A DNA stretch of 64,000 nucleotides from Sedimenticola selenatireducens (GTDB taxonomy: Bacteria > Pseudomonadota > Gammaproteobacteria > Chromatiales > Chromatiaceae). This document shows positions 54,418-63,932 of the stretch, piece by piece; position 1 is the first letter of the stretch; each line of letters opens with the position of its first letter. The stretch covers positions 301,277 to 365,276 of the forward strand of contig NZ_VMNH01000004.1 in the NCBI RefSeq assembly GCF_007625115.1. Direction: 5' to 3'. The notes below the pieces were generated by a model that saw nothing but the letters and a program-made list of their open reading frames with translations, was not told the origin of the DNA and ran no database searches. Both the position numbers and the translations under genes were made by a program.

Positions 54418-54698
54418 GGTAAGACGCCTCGAAGCAACGCACCCCGCGCAATCAGGTAAGCCACACTGGCTCCTGCCAGCAAAACCAGCCCCCAAATCAG
54501 CACAAGCTTTCCAGCAACACTTAAAGACTCCGCCTGCAATGCCAGTCCAGTAATCATCAAGCCAAGCCCCACATTGTCGGCCTTGGTCAATGCGTGCAGG
54601 CGAGTATAGAGATCAGGAAAACGTAGTAAACCAACCGTTCCAGCCAAAAAGAACAGAGCCCCTGCCAAAAGAAACAGCATTGAAAAGAAATCAATCAA
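54405..54698 (-). CDS. mnhG: Mrp antiporter subunit G
   Basis: 97 residues from a TTG at 54698, chosen because GGAGG lies 9 bases ahead and the product then begins IDFFSMLFLLAG like other MnhG proteins; a GTG at 54704 is the alternative. Three helices; the family motif GTVGLLRFPDLYTRLHALTK is complete. It overlaps mnhF and mnhB on either side. Confidence 0.88.
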   Translation of the reverse strand: MIDFFSMLFLLAGALFFLAGTVGLLRFPDLYTRLHALTKADNVGLGLMITGLALQAESLSVAGKLVLIWGLVLLAGASVAYLIARGALLRGVLPWKR

Positions 54699-54966
54699 TA
54701 TCACGCGCCTCCGGCATCGACCAGGCACGTTTCACAAATGCAACGGCCGTTACTGCAGCCAACAGAGCAAACACCAACGCCACATCACGCAAGGCATTAC
54801 TCTTAGCAGCTTCCGCAAGAAGTAACAGAATTGCTACAGCGGTTGTACCAAAAAGCTGCGCGGCCAGCATGCGATCGGCAACCCCAGGTCCCCGTAATAC
54901 CCGCCACATCCCCACTGCCAGATTTGCCAGGAGAAATAGGGCTAAGGAAATGTAAAGCATCTGCAT
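54691..54966 (-). CDS. mnhF: Mrp antiporter subunit F
   Basis: 91 residues, three helices. The central motif VLRGPGVADRMLAAQLFGT is that of MnhF/MrpF (R-G-P-x-x-x-D-R). It follows the universal stress gene by 6 bp and overlaps mnhG by 8 bp. It is a small structural subunit of the antiporter membrane complex. Confidence 0.92.
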   Translation of the reverse strand: MQMLYISLALFLLANLAVGMWRVLRGPGVADRMLAAQLFGTTAVAILLLLAEAAKSNALRDVALVFALLAAVTAVAFVKRAWSMPEARDID

Positions 54967-54972
54967 CTGTTA

Positions 54973-55956
54973 TTAATCCACCAACTGGACCGGCGTAACA
55001 AAACCCGGAGGTTTGACGGCAAGAACAGAGCAATCAATTTGATTCAAGATAGTCTCAGCCGTATTACCCATGATAAACCCAGGTATGCCAGTCCGTCCGA
55101 CCGTACCCATAATAACTAACTCAGCATCAATCTCTTTGGCAAGGAGGGGGATCTCCTTACTGGGCCACCCTTTAATCAAGTGTTTCTTTGGTTTTAAAAA
55201 GTCAGTAGCGCTGTCACCCAGTTGATCTACCATCTCCTTCACATTCTGATCCAGTGCTTTTGCATGTTGCCCTCGAACCTGCTCAACATAGGCCGTGATC
55301 TTTTCCTCTTCGGTATTCATGAACGCTCCGCGTAATGCGCTCTCCCCAATAGGATGCCACACATGAACAATATTCAACTCTGCAAAATCAGAGAGTGCCA
55401 ATGAGCCAGCCATATCTAAAATCTGCTTATTTAGCGCATGCTCAGAAACCTGCTCATCATCTGGCTTATCCTCTTCCGTATCGATGGCCGCAAGAATCCG
55501 TTTATAACTCTTTGGGGCCTGAGACTTTATAAGCCATACTGGGCAAGGGCACTTGCGCAGCAGATGCATGTCATCACTGCACAACAGGCGATCAACCCAG
55601 CTCTGACGAAGTGGTGTTTTAACAACCAGATCGTAGTTGTTTTTCAAGACTTCCCTGATGATTTCTAGAAAAGGGGTTCCAACCAATAGCTTGGTTTGAA
55701 TTGCGAGTTGTTTGCGAAAAGGGGCCACCCGCTTCTCCAATGCCAACTGATGAGCTTGGTTAATTGTTGCTTGGAGATCAATTGATATCGGACCAGCATC
55801 TGGCATACCGATCCCAACCGTCATCTTATCAACCACATCCACCACTGTTAGGTTGGCTTGATTATTTTTAGCCAGTGAGACAGCACGCTCGAGAGCACGA
55901 CAGCATGACTCCCTATTTTTTTCAATGATACATAAAATGTTCTTAAATCGATTCAT
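54973..55956 (-). CDS. Tandem universal stress protein embedded in the Mrp operon
   Basis: 327 residues, two UspA domains (about 1-145 and 155-310). The second carries the nucleotide-binding pattern GTVGRTGIPGFIMGNTAE. The size and two-domain form match UspE. It sits between mnhE and mnhF, overlapping mnhE (ATGA) and 6 bp from mnhF, so it is made with the antiporter and may sense ATP/AMP to tune it; that link is inference. No membrane segment is present. Confidence 0.9.
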   Translation of the reverse strand: MNRFKNILCIIEKNRESCCRALERAVSLAKNNQANLTVVDVVDKMTVGIGMPDAGPISIDLQATINQAHQLALEKRVAPFRKQLAIQTKLLVGTPFLEIIREVLKNNYDLVVKTPLRQSWVDRLLCSDDMHLLRKCPCPVWLIKSQAPKSYKRILAAIDTEEDKPDDEQVSEHALNKQILDMAGSLALSDFAELNIVHVWHPIGESALRGAFMNTEEEKITAYVEQVRGQHAKALDQNVKEMVDQLGDSATDFLKPKKHLIKGWPSKEIPLLAKEIDAELVIMGTVGRTGIPGFIMGNTAETILNQIDCSVLAVKPPGFVTPVQLVD

Positions 55957-56459
55957 AGTAATTCACCTGCGCCAGTATTCTGTACCGGAACCGAAAATAG
56001 CTCGGCCACCTTTTCCTCAAGTAGCAAATAATCTTTCATGTAACTGCTTTGCTGATCAAGTACGTGCATTTTCAATCGATTGTTTTCCAGTGTTGCGCTT
56101 AGAGTCCCAGGCAACAGACTCACCATATTGGTCATAAAGACCTGAGGCGATCCGGGTGGAAGTCTTAGCGGACACTCAACTAGAATGGGATCAATCGGCA
56201 TACTCGGCTGTAAGGCGCGTCTTGCTACATCGACACCGCCAAGGATAGATTGTTTCAAAAAAAACGGGATCAACATCACCAGTTTAAAATAACGAATAGT
56301 GAAATGTGTGGCAGGCTTCTTTGCGGCCAGTGTTGCGAGCACAATTGCTCCCCCTCCGATCAGCCATGACTGAAGTGCACCATTAGTCATTACCCACCAG
56401 ACAAGTGCAAACACCAACACTTTCATAAACATGGGAATTATGCCTTTTATCCAGCTCAT
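55953..56459 (-). CDS. mnhE: Mrp antiporter subunit E
   Basis: 168 residues from the ATG at 56459; the frame is open further upstream but without family similarity. Two N-terminal helices (MKVLVFALVWWVMTNG and LIGGGAIVLATLAA), then the MnhE pattern YFKLVMLIPFFLKQSILGGVDVA and FMTNMVSLLPGTLSATLEN. It is the first gene of the Mrp-type operon. Upstream, 56460-56768 is a short spacer with no second gene. Confidence 0.9.
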   Translation of the reverse strand: MSWIKGIIPMFMKVLVFALVWWVMTNGALQSWLIGGGAIVLATLAAKKPATHFTIRYFKLVMLIPFFLKQSILGGVDVARRALQPSMPIDPILVECPLRLPPGSPQVFMTNMVSLLPGTLSATLENNRLKMHVLDQQSSYMKDYLLLEEKVAELFSVPVQNTGAGELL

Positions 56460-56768
56460 AGTTATGATCCTAGAATAAATCCATCGTAATGTGTAGCTCA
56501 AGAAAAGATAAATCAAAGCTACCATTGGTGCCATCGATTATGGATAGCTTCAAGTTCAGGTAACTCCGATTAACTGCACTTATCCGCCAGCCGATCCACA
56601 ACTAACCAACAGAATCAGATATTAATGACGAAGATCAGACTTCGCATGGAACTATTAGAAGATAATGGCTCTAATAGAGTAAGCCGTAATCGTGACGCTC
56701 ACTGCTCATACGAACGGTTGATTAAGGTCTGTGCACTAGCTGCAGCATTGGTCTATGGGGAGGCCGGA

Positions 56769-57239
56769 ATGAACATGTATTACCGCTTTTTTATCATCCT
56801 GGTTGCACTCACCACGCTGGCCGGCTGTGCCAGTAGCGGTCTTACGGGAACAACTTATTCCCGCAGCGATGCGCGAAAAGTACAAACAGTGAAGTACGGA
56901 ACGATTGAGTCCGTTACCCCTGTCACTATCGAAGGGCGAACAGATGGCATCGTAGGTACTGGCTCTGGTGCCATTATTGGTGGTATTGCCGGAAGCACTG
57001 TCGGTGGCGGAAAAGGCCGTAGCATTGCTACGGTTGTGGGTGCTGTAGCAGGTGGCTTGGCAGGTCAGGCAGCCGAGAAAAAACTCACCACAAAACAGGG
57101 ACAGGAACTGACGATTAGATTGGAGTCAACGGGGGATATCATCTCGGTTGTACAAGAGGTTGAAAATGACCAGTTTTTCAACCCTGGGGATCGTATTCGA
57201 CTGTTACAGCATGGAGGAAATACCCGAGTCACTTATTAG
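56769..57239 (+). CDS. slyB: SlyB/OmlA-type glycine zipper lipoprotein
   Basis: 156 residues from the ATG at 56769 (GGGGAGG 5 bases ahead); an in-frame start 144 bp upstream lacks a site. A lipobox (LTTLAGCAS, Cys ~18) marks an outer-membrane lipoprotein. The glycine zipper GAIIGGIAGSTVGGGKG and AVAGGLAGQAAEK are characteristic of the SlyB/Rickettsia 17-kDa antigen group. Such proteins stabilise the outer membrane. It stands alone, divergent from the Mrp operon. Confidence 0.85.
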   Translation: MNMYYRFFIILVALTTLAGCASSGLTGTTYSRSDARKVQTVKYGTIESVTPVTIEGRTDGIVGTGSGAIIGGIAGSTVGGGKGRSIATVVGAVAGGLAGQAAEKKLTTKQGQELTIRLESTGDIISVVQEVENDQFFNPGDRIRLLQHGGNTRVTY

Positions 57240-57324
57240 TCGTAAGTGGCTATCAATAATTTTTCCTTGAATGGCTACACCCTCTCATGGGTCTCATAGC
57301 AGGACAATCAAGTAAGGTTATCCA

Positions 57325-57654
57325 ATGAAAATAATACAGGCGATCATTACAACTACCAGCATTCTGCTATTGACCGGGTGCGCATGGGTAAAACCCACAC
57401 CTGAAGGAGAGAAAGTGAGGGTATTAGATGCTGATGAGGTGACAAGCTGCAAAGAACTTGGCACCACAAATGTATCCTTGATCGATAAGATAGCGGGCAT
57501 CAACAGAAATGCGGAAAAAGTCCAGAAAGAACTCGAGACACTGGCCCGCACCAGTGCAGCCAAAATTGGTGGTGACACTGTTGTTGCTGATTCGCCCGTC
57601 GAAGATGGTCAGCAGCGTTTTATTGTCTATAGATGCGTCGGAGTCACCAAGTGA
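57325..57654 (+). CDS. DUF4156 lipoprotein
   Basis: 109 residues. The lipobox is ILLLTGCAW (Cys ~17). The DUF4156 pattern follows: P-T-P-E-G-E-K-V-R-V near the start, SCKELGTTNVS, a helix with NAEKVQKELETLARTSAAKIGGDTV split between residues 62 and 88, and two Cys residues (in SCKEL and YRCVGV) likely to form a disulfide. Function unknown; outer-membrane or periplasmic. Confidence 0.82.
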   Translation: MKIIQAIITTTSILLLTGCAWVKPTPEGEKVRVLDADEVTSCKELGTTNVSLIDKIAGINRNAEKVQKELETLARTSAAKIGGDTVVADSPVEDGQQRFIVYRCVGVTK

Positions 57655-57671
57655 TTAACACTACTCTCCCC

Positions 57672-58307
57672 TCATACAACAAGGATAGGAAATAGCTGTT
57701 TAATACCATTGGCTATTACTTCAACCGCAATAGCTGCAAGTATTAACCCAAAGATACGATTAAGAATATTCAGACCGATATCACCCAGCCGCTTTCCGAT
57801 CGGCACAGCAAGACTCAGGACTAACCATAAAATGGCAGCCACCAAGAGTATGCTCGCCACAACCATCGCCGCATGGTAGGGTGCAGTGGAGCGGTGCATG
57901 CCAATAATAACTGTACTCATGGCGCCCGGGCCCGCAAGTAAAGGGATAGCCAGTGGCACTACACCCACTGAGGTAAGACTGGCAGCCACCTCCTCTTCAT
58001 GTGGCGTTGAGCGTACGGGATCAATTCGCGCCTGAAGCATAGCTAACGCCATCAGAAAAAGAACAATTCCCCCGCCTACACGAAATGATCCCAGACTGGT
58101 TCCCATAAAGGCCAACAGTCCCTCACCTGCAAATGCGGTGACGATAAGCGTGGCAGCGACGGTAAAGATGGCAATTCGCACCACACGGGCACGATTCTGA
58201 TGGGAGTACCCTTTGGTCATACTCAAAAAGATGGGTATCGCCATAAAAGGGTCCATAATGACCACCAGGGAGGTGATAAAGCGGGAATACTCTGTCCAGT
58301 TTTCCAT
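57672..58307 (-). CDS. MarC/NAAT family membrane protein
   Basis: 211 residues from the ATG at 58307; a longer open frame upstream (to 58457) is not similar to the family. Six membrane helices in the MarC pattern: TSLVVIMDPFMAIPIFLSMT at the N-terminus, FRVGGGIVLFLMALAML, and PLAIPLLAGPGAMSTVII in the middle. Despite the name, the family has no proven role in resistance. It is convergent with the DUF4156 gene. Confidence 0.9.
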   Translation of the reverse strand: MENWTEYSRFITSLVVIMDPFMAIPIFLSMTKGYSHQNRARVVRIAIFTVAATLIVTAFAGEGLLAFMGTSLGSFRVGGGIVLFLMALAMLQARIDPVRSTPHEEEVAASLTSVGVVPLAIPLLAGPGAMSTVIIGMHRSTAPYHAAMVVASILLVAAILWLVLSLAVPIGKRLGDIGLNILNRIFGLILAAIAVEVIANGIKQLFPILVV

Positions 58308-58464
58308 ATTTCTAAACCCTTTAAACGAATCAGCACGAAATTGTCTGATTCTGGTCATTTTTGAACTTTCTTTTGATTGACTTAATCTGACTGTGTATGG
58401 GGATGATGTCATCAGCCCTATCAAAACAGAACAACTTAATAGCAAAAAGGATAACACTCTTCAC

Positions 58465-60222
58465 ATGAACCCTGAATGCAGCTTGCCCAAGCAGTTCCTG
58501 TATAGGCATTGGGTTCTGATATTGATGAGTTGGTTTTCACTGAATGCTACAGCACTCAACGCCGCTGAACCGCTGATTGAGCTAAAAGGTGTGTCCGCAG
58601 AACTGCAAACCAACCTGCGAGCCGGCCTTTCTTTGACAACTGAAACCTGTGATGCCCCTGCCTGGAGAGTCAAGCGACTGTTCCGCCGGGCAGACAATGA
58701 ACTGGATCAAGCTGCCAGGGCACTCGGCTATTATCAGATAAAGGTTGAGAAAAACCTGCAATTCCAAACAGATTGCTGGCAAGCCAATTTTGATATTAAT
58801 CCAGGGAATCCGGTTTATCTCAATGAAGTTGAGATCACCATCCTGGGTGAAGCACAGAGTGATGCGACCTTCGGTAAATTGCTGCAAGCCTCACCGGTAA
58901 AAAAGGGCAGCAAAGTACACCATGGACAGTATGAAGCACTGAAAGGCGATATTGAACGTATCGCTGCGGAGCACGGATATTTTGATGGCCGTTTCATCCG
59001 CAGCGAACTTAAAATAGACCCACAGGCAAACCAGGCATCCATTGTACTCCACTATCAATCTGGCCAACGTTTTCGTATCGGACAACTGGAGATAAACCAG
59101 CAGACATATGATCCCGAACTCTTGGAACGCTATATCAAGATTCACGCTGGCGACCCCTATGATTCCACAGCACTGTCCAATACCCATCGCGGCCTCGCAG
59201 ATAGCGGCTACTTTCAAAACGTCTCGGTTAAACCGGACTTCAAAGGCGCAAAGGATGGGACAATTGACGTGCGGGTTGAATTGGAGCCAGTTAAGCGGAT
59301 GGCCTATCGAATTGGTCTGGGTGCCGCCACCGACACAGGCCCTCGATTTAGTCTCGGTTATGAGCGACGGCGCCTGAACCGCCTGGGTCATCGACTGGAA
59401 TCTAAGATTGTCTTATCCCAGGTAGATAGTTCTCTGGGACTGGAGTATCTGATTCCCGTCCAGCAACCCCATATTGATCAGATCAGTTTTCGTACAGGCT
59501 ATCGACACCTGGATACCGATACCACCACCAGTAACACGGCAACCATCGGCGTACGGGCCGTGGGTAGCCGAAACGGCTGGAGTGAGACACGTTATCTGGA
59601 CTGGATCTCCGAAGAATCCGACATAGGCAACGAGACAACTAAGGCCACACTGCTCGTCCCAGGGATCAGTTGGTCGCAGACCAAGGCAGATAATAGGATG
59701 CTGCCACGCAAAGGCTATCGACTAAGCCTGGAACTTAAAGGCGCTGAAGAGGCGCTCTTTTCCGATGTACGATTCTTTCAACTCCAGGCAGCCGCTAAAT
59801 GGATTTATCCCTTGGGTGCGGGGCGCCTGTTAATACGTGGTGATACAGGACTTACATTAACAGAAGAGTTTAACCAACTCCCCGCCTCCTACCGTTTCTT
59901 TGCCGGTGGTGATCAGAGTGTTCGGGGTTATGGTTATCAGGCACTTGGCCCAAAAGATTCCGACGGAGAGGTTGTGGGTGGGCGCTATCTGCTCAGTGGC
60001 AGTATAGAGTATGAGTATCCGATCAAGGACGACTGGTCTGCCGCACTTTTCGTTGACGCAGGCAATGCGGTCGACGGATGGGATGAAGGGTTGAAACGAT
60101 CAGCAGGCATGGGTCTTCGCTGGCGCTCGCCAGTCGGTCCTATACGCCTGGATCTTGCCATACCAGAAGATACCAGCGAGGACAGCTTTCGTATTCACTT
60201 CTCCATGGGGGCGGATTTGTGA
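58465..60222 (+). CDS. tamA: TamA, outer-membrane Omp85 translocation factor
   Basis: 585 residues from the ATG at 58465. After a signal peptide (SLNATALNAAE) come three POTRA domains (about 35-260), of which ARALGYYQIKVEK and NPGNPVYLNEVEI are visible landmarks. The 16-stranded Omp85 barrel follows and contains the lid-loop motif SVRGYGY and ends FRIHFSMGADL with the terminal aromatic pattern. TamA with TamB helps insert or supply lipids and proteins to the outer membrane. The stop overlaps the tamB GTG start. Confidence 0.93.
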   Translation: MNPECSLPKQFLYRHWVLILMSWFSLNATALNAAEPLIELKGVSAELQTNLRAGLSLTTETCDAPAWRVKRLFRRADNELDQAARALGYYQIKVEKNLQFQTDCWQANFDINPGNPVYLNEVEITILGEAQSDATFGKLLQASPVKKGSKVHHGQYEALKGDIERIAAEHGYFDGRFIRSELKIDPQANQASIVLHYQSGQRFRIGQLEINQQTYDPELLERYIKIHAGDPYDSTALSNTHRGLADSGYFQNVSVKPDFKGAKDGTIDVRVELEPVKRMAYRIGLGAATDTGPRFSLGYERRRLNRLGHRLESKIVLSQVDSSLGLEYLIPVQQPHIDQISFRTGYRHLDTDTTTSNTATIGVRAVGSRNGWSETRYLDWISEESDIGNETTKATLLVPGISWSQTKADNRMLPRKGYRLSLELKGAEEALFSDVRFFQLQAAAKWIYPLGAGRLLIRGDTGLTLTEEFNQLPASYRFFAGGDQSVRGYGYQALGPKDSDGEVVGGRYLLSGSIEYEYPIKDDWSAALFVDAGNAVDGWDEGLKRSAGMGLRWRSPVGPIRLDLAIPEDTSEDSFRIHFSMGADL

Positions 60223-63200
60223 GGCGCCCTCTGCTTACCCTGACCACGTTAGTGCTTCTGGGTTTACTGGCGACGAGTGCCTGGCTACTCGGCACTCAGG
60301 CCGGTAATCAGCGCCTGTTGAATTGGACAATGGGCGACACACTACAGATCCAATCCTATCAAGGGAGTCTGCTTGAGGGTGTCACACTGGGCGAACTCAA
60401 TTACCGCGATAAAGATCAACAACTGACCATTCAATCACTGCAATTTCAATGGCGCCCCCACGCACTGTTCCGTGGTCTGTTGCATGTTGAACAACTGCAG
60501 GCTTCCGGCATTCACTACACTGCAATAAATCCGTCCACAGAGCGCAAAACGACTGCCCCACCCTCTCTTCCCGTCGCGATCCAACTTGATCAACTTGAGC
60601 TTGCGGATATTCAGATCACATCCGCAACAGATACCGAACACATTGATCTGGTTGCCTTACGTGTCGAGACAACTGAGAAAACGCTCAAGCTCTCCGAACT
60701 AAAACTCAACTATGCCGGCTTTACCGCTAGCGGTGATGGTCAACTGAAACTGATAGAGAACTACCCCTTTCAAGTCAGTATCCAGTGGCAGGGTGAATTA
60801 CCGGAACTGGGGAAAGCCAACGGTGCAGGAACAATCAAAGGGGATCTCAATAGTGTCACGATTGATCACAGCACAGATACCCCTTTCACGCTCAGCACTC
60901 GTGGCCAGATTACACTCGCAGGCAACGAACCCACCCTGCAACTGGAAGGCGATTGGCAACAGGCACAATGGCCACTCCAGGCAGCCAGATTAAAAAGCGT
61001 TACTGGGAATTACCGGCTGAGTGGCGCACTCAGCGAGCCACTGCTTGAAAGTGGAGCCGATCTATACTTTCCCGGGACCGAAACACCCCCTGTAACACTG
61101 AAGCTCAAAACTCAACTGTCAACTGCAGGGCTTAACGATCTCAGTGCGACCCTGCTCGAACAAGGGGACAGATCAACTCCCGCCCTATCGCTCAACGTGC
61201 AGGGGACAATCAAGCTACAAGGCGATGCAGCTGAACTGGATATCAAGGGCAACTGGGAAAAAGCCCGCTGGCCACTGCTGAGCGCGCCCCAGGCGATCAG
61301 CCCCAGGGGTGATTTCACCATTCAGGGTCCACTGCAACAGCTTCGACTGGATAGCAACAGCACACTCCAGTTCCCACAAAAACAGGCACCTGACATGGCG
61401 GCTCGTCTGCAGGGTCTATTGAGCCCCACGGGCATGCAAGCGTTGCAACTTGATGCCACTCTTCTGGGGGGGAATACCCGCGCGACAGGTCAGCTGAGCT
61501 GGGCCCCTGCACTTAACTGGGATCTCGCTTTCACTGGCGAGTCCCTCAATCCTGCGCAACAGTGGCCGGAGTGGCCGGGCAAGCTGGCGCTGGAAGCCGC
61601 GATCAAGGGAGGGGAAGACCCACAGGGAATCTGGCTGGATGCCGATTTGAAGAGCCTTACCGGCATCCTGCAACAACAGCCGATCAGTGCCAGCGGCCAA
61701 GGACACTATGATCAGTCGGGACTCAAGCTGCAGCACATAAAACTCAACAGCGGACCTAACCAACTCTCAGCCGAGGGGTCAGTAGGCGACACGCTGGATC
61801 TCGACTATCAGCTCGATGCACCGGACCTGAACGCCTTCTGGACCGCATTAAAAGGCTCCCTATCGGCACAGGGCCAACTGACGGGAAAAATCTCCGCACC
61901 TGAAGTTAATGCCACACTGAGGGGCCAGGGCCTCGCTTATGAGGCGCACAAAGTCGATCAGATTGATGGGCACCTGGTCTGGAAAAAAGGTCAGGCAACG
62001 GGAGCACTCACAACGAAAGGGCTGCACAGCGGAGACTGGCAAGGGCGATCACTCGCATTGACACTCAAAGGCCGACCCGATGCCCACCGACTCGAACTGT
62101 CACTGGACGCACAAACAATCTCCGTAAACACATCACTTCAGGGCGGTTGGCAGAATCATCAATGGCAAGGAGAGCTTGCCACACTCTCCATCACCCAACC
62201 ACAGTTAGGCCGATGGATAACCCAATCACCATCACAACTACTGGCCAGCACCTCACAGGTAAAATTGACCAAGACCTGTCTCACCCAGGGCAACGCACAC
62301 TTCTGTACCAGTGGTGCCTGGACACCTGATACCAGCCGCTTTGAGGGTAATCTCTCCGCACTACCACTGAAACAGATACTGCACTGGCTCCCGCAAGAGG
62401 TGGCCGTAGAAGGCAATCTTGATGGTGATTTCCAACTGGCCGGCCCACTCTCAGCACTACAAGGCGAGGCCAAGCTCTTACTTGCTCAAGGGGTACTGCT
62501 GCTTGAAGCAACAGAGGAACAACCGGTTCGATTGGCCCTACAGGATGGTCTGCTGTCACTTCGCATGTCACCGCAGGAAAACCAGGCCGAGTTGCAACTC
62601 CAGGCCGGAGAAGGACAGGTAACCCTCTCGGCAAGGACGGGGCCACTCTCCAGCGACCGGCCCATACCACTCGCAGGCCGATTGAATGCAGAGATACCCG
62701 ATTTAAAACCCATCGGCTTGCTGGTTCCTGGACTAACTGACATTCGCGGAAAGCTAGAGACAGAGGCCACGCTTGGTGGGCACCTTCTACAACCGGAGAT
62801 ACAGGGCTTTTTAAAACTCAGTGAGGGATCTGCCAATCTCCCACAACTGGGGCTGGAACTCAGGGAGATTCAGCTTACCGCCAGAAACGAAGGGACTGAG
62901 CGCCTGCTTTTGCAGGGAGAGCTGACATCGGGTGGTGGGCCACTCAAGCTAAACGGTGATCTGCTGCTGCAAGCAGAACAGGGCTGGCCTCTAGCCCTTA
63001 CACTCAAGGGCGAAAACGTCCAGGTGGTACGTCTACCCGAGGCGGAAGCCTATGCCACCCCCGATATGGAGATCAAACTGAAAAAGGATCTGCTGACGCT
63101 AAAAGGGACGCTCCTGCTACCCAAAGCCACCATTCAGTTGAGAGAACTGCCAAAGAGCGCGGTGAGCCTGTCGGACGATGAGATCATCGTCGGCCGGATT

Positions 63201-63932
63201 GAGCAGACAGCCAAATCGTCACCTTTGGTAATCGATGCAGAGGTCTCGGTTGAAGTCGGCAACCAAGTACAATTCAATGGATTTGGACTCAATACCCGGT
63301 TGGAAGGCCAGGTTGATCTTCGCAGTAAACAGGGCCGCAATCAGGCCCAGGGTGAACTCGCGCTTAAAGAGGGACGCTACAAGGCTTACGGTCAGGATCT
63401 CACCATCACCCAGGGGCGCCTGTTATTTAACGGCCCACCCGAAAATCCAAACCTCGATATCAAGGCAACCCGCCTCTCTCTCGATCGATCTGTCACCGCA
63501 ACACTGGGAGTGAGCGGCAATCTTCGCGTACCCCAGGTGCAGGTCTCAAGCACACCCGTGTTACCCGAGGAAGAAGCCCTCTCTTACCTGATCACCGGCC
63601 AGGGACTTTCCGCAGAAGGCCCGGGTAAGGCCGCACTGCTACGTCAGGCGGTAGCCACAAAGGGACTGGAAAAGAGCCAGGAGATCCTGGACCGTATCGC
63701 CACAGGATTGGGTGTTGATGAAGTGAGAATCCAGGAAGGAAGCAGCCTTGAAGACACCGCCCTGCTATTGGGAAAATACCTGTCACCCGATCTCTATGTC
63801 AGCTATGCGGTAGGCCTGTTTGATAACCAGGGTGCACTGATCACACGTTACCGATTGAGTGAACGTTTGCGACTGGAAGTTCAATCAGGAAAAGGCCAGA
63901 GTATGGATCTTATTTATGATGTGGAGCGCTAA
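60219..63932 (+). CDS. tamB: TamB, inner-membrane-anchored AsmA/DUF490 family protein
   Basis: 1237 residues from a GTG that overlaps the tamA stop (GTGA). A single N-terminal helix (LLTLTTLVLLGLLATSAWLL) anchors it; the rest is repetitive beta-structure spanning the periplasm. The DUF490 domain occupies roughly the last 350 residues, with YKAYGQDLTITQGRLLFNG, and EALSYLITGQGLS near the end. It bridges to TamA and probably moves phospholipid to the outer membrane. The next gene begins just outside the window, after AAGGAGAG at about 63988. Confidence 0.95.
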   Translation: MRRPLLTLTTLVLLGLLATSAWLLGTQAGNQRLLNWTMGDTLQIQSYQGSLLEGVTLGELNYRDKDQQLTIQSLQFQWRPHALFRGLLHVEQLQASGIHYTAINPSTERKTTAPPSLPVAIQLDQLELADIQITSATDTEHIDLVALRVETTEKTLKLSELKLNYAGFTASGDGQLKLIENYPFQVSIQWQGELPELGKANGAGTIKGDLNSVTIDHSTDTPFTLSTRGQITLAGNEPTLQLEGDWQQAQWPLQAARLKSVTGNYRLSGALSEPLLESGADLYFPGTETPPVTLKLKTQLSTAGLNDLSATLLEQGDRSTPALSLNVQGTIKLQGDAAELDIKGNWEKARWPLLSAPQAISPRGDFTIQGPLQQLRLDSNSTLQFPQKQAPDMAARLQGLLSPTGMQALQLDATLLGGNTRATGQLSWAPALNWDLAFTGESLNPAQQWPEWPGKLALEAAIKGGEDPQGIWLDADLKSLTGILQQQPISASGQGHYDQSGLKLQHIKLNSGPNQLSAEGSVGDTLDLDYQLDAPDLNAFWTALKGSLSAQGQLTGKISAPEVNATLRGQGLAYEAHKVDQIDGHLVWKKGQATGALTTKGLHSGDWQGRSLALTLKGRPDAHRLELSLDAQTISVNTSLQGGWQNHQWQGELATLSITQPQLGRWITQSPSQLLASTSQVKLTKTCLTQGNAHFCTSGAWTPDTSRFEGNLSALPLKQILHWLPQEVAVEGNLDGDFQLAGPLSALQGEAKLLLAQGVLLLEATEEQPVRLALQDGLLSLRMSPQENQAELQLQAGEGQVTLSARTGPLSSDRPIPLAGRLNAEIPDLKPIGLLVPGLTDIRGKLETEATLGGHLLQPEIQGFLKLSEGSANLPQLGLELREIQLTARNEGTERLLLQGELTSGGGPLKLNGDLLLQAEQGWPLALTLKGENVQVVRLPEAEAYATPDMEIKLKKDLLTLKGTLLLPKATIQLRELPKSAVSLSDDEIIVGRIEQTAKSSPLVIDAEVSVEVGNQVQFNGFGLNTRLEGQVDLRSKQGRNQAQGELALKEGRYKAYGQDLTITQGRLLFNGPPENPNLDIKATRLSLDRSVTATLGVSGNLRVPQVQVSSTPVLPEEEALSYLITGQGLSAEGPGKAALLRQAVATKGLEKSQEILDRIATGLGVDEVRIQEGSSLEDTALLLGKYLSPDLYVSYAVGLFDNQGALITRYRLSERLRLEVQSGKGQSMDLIYDVER

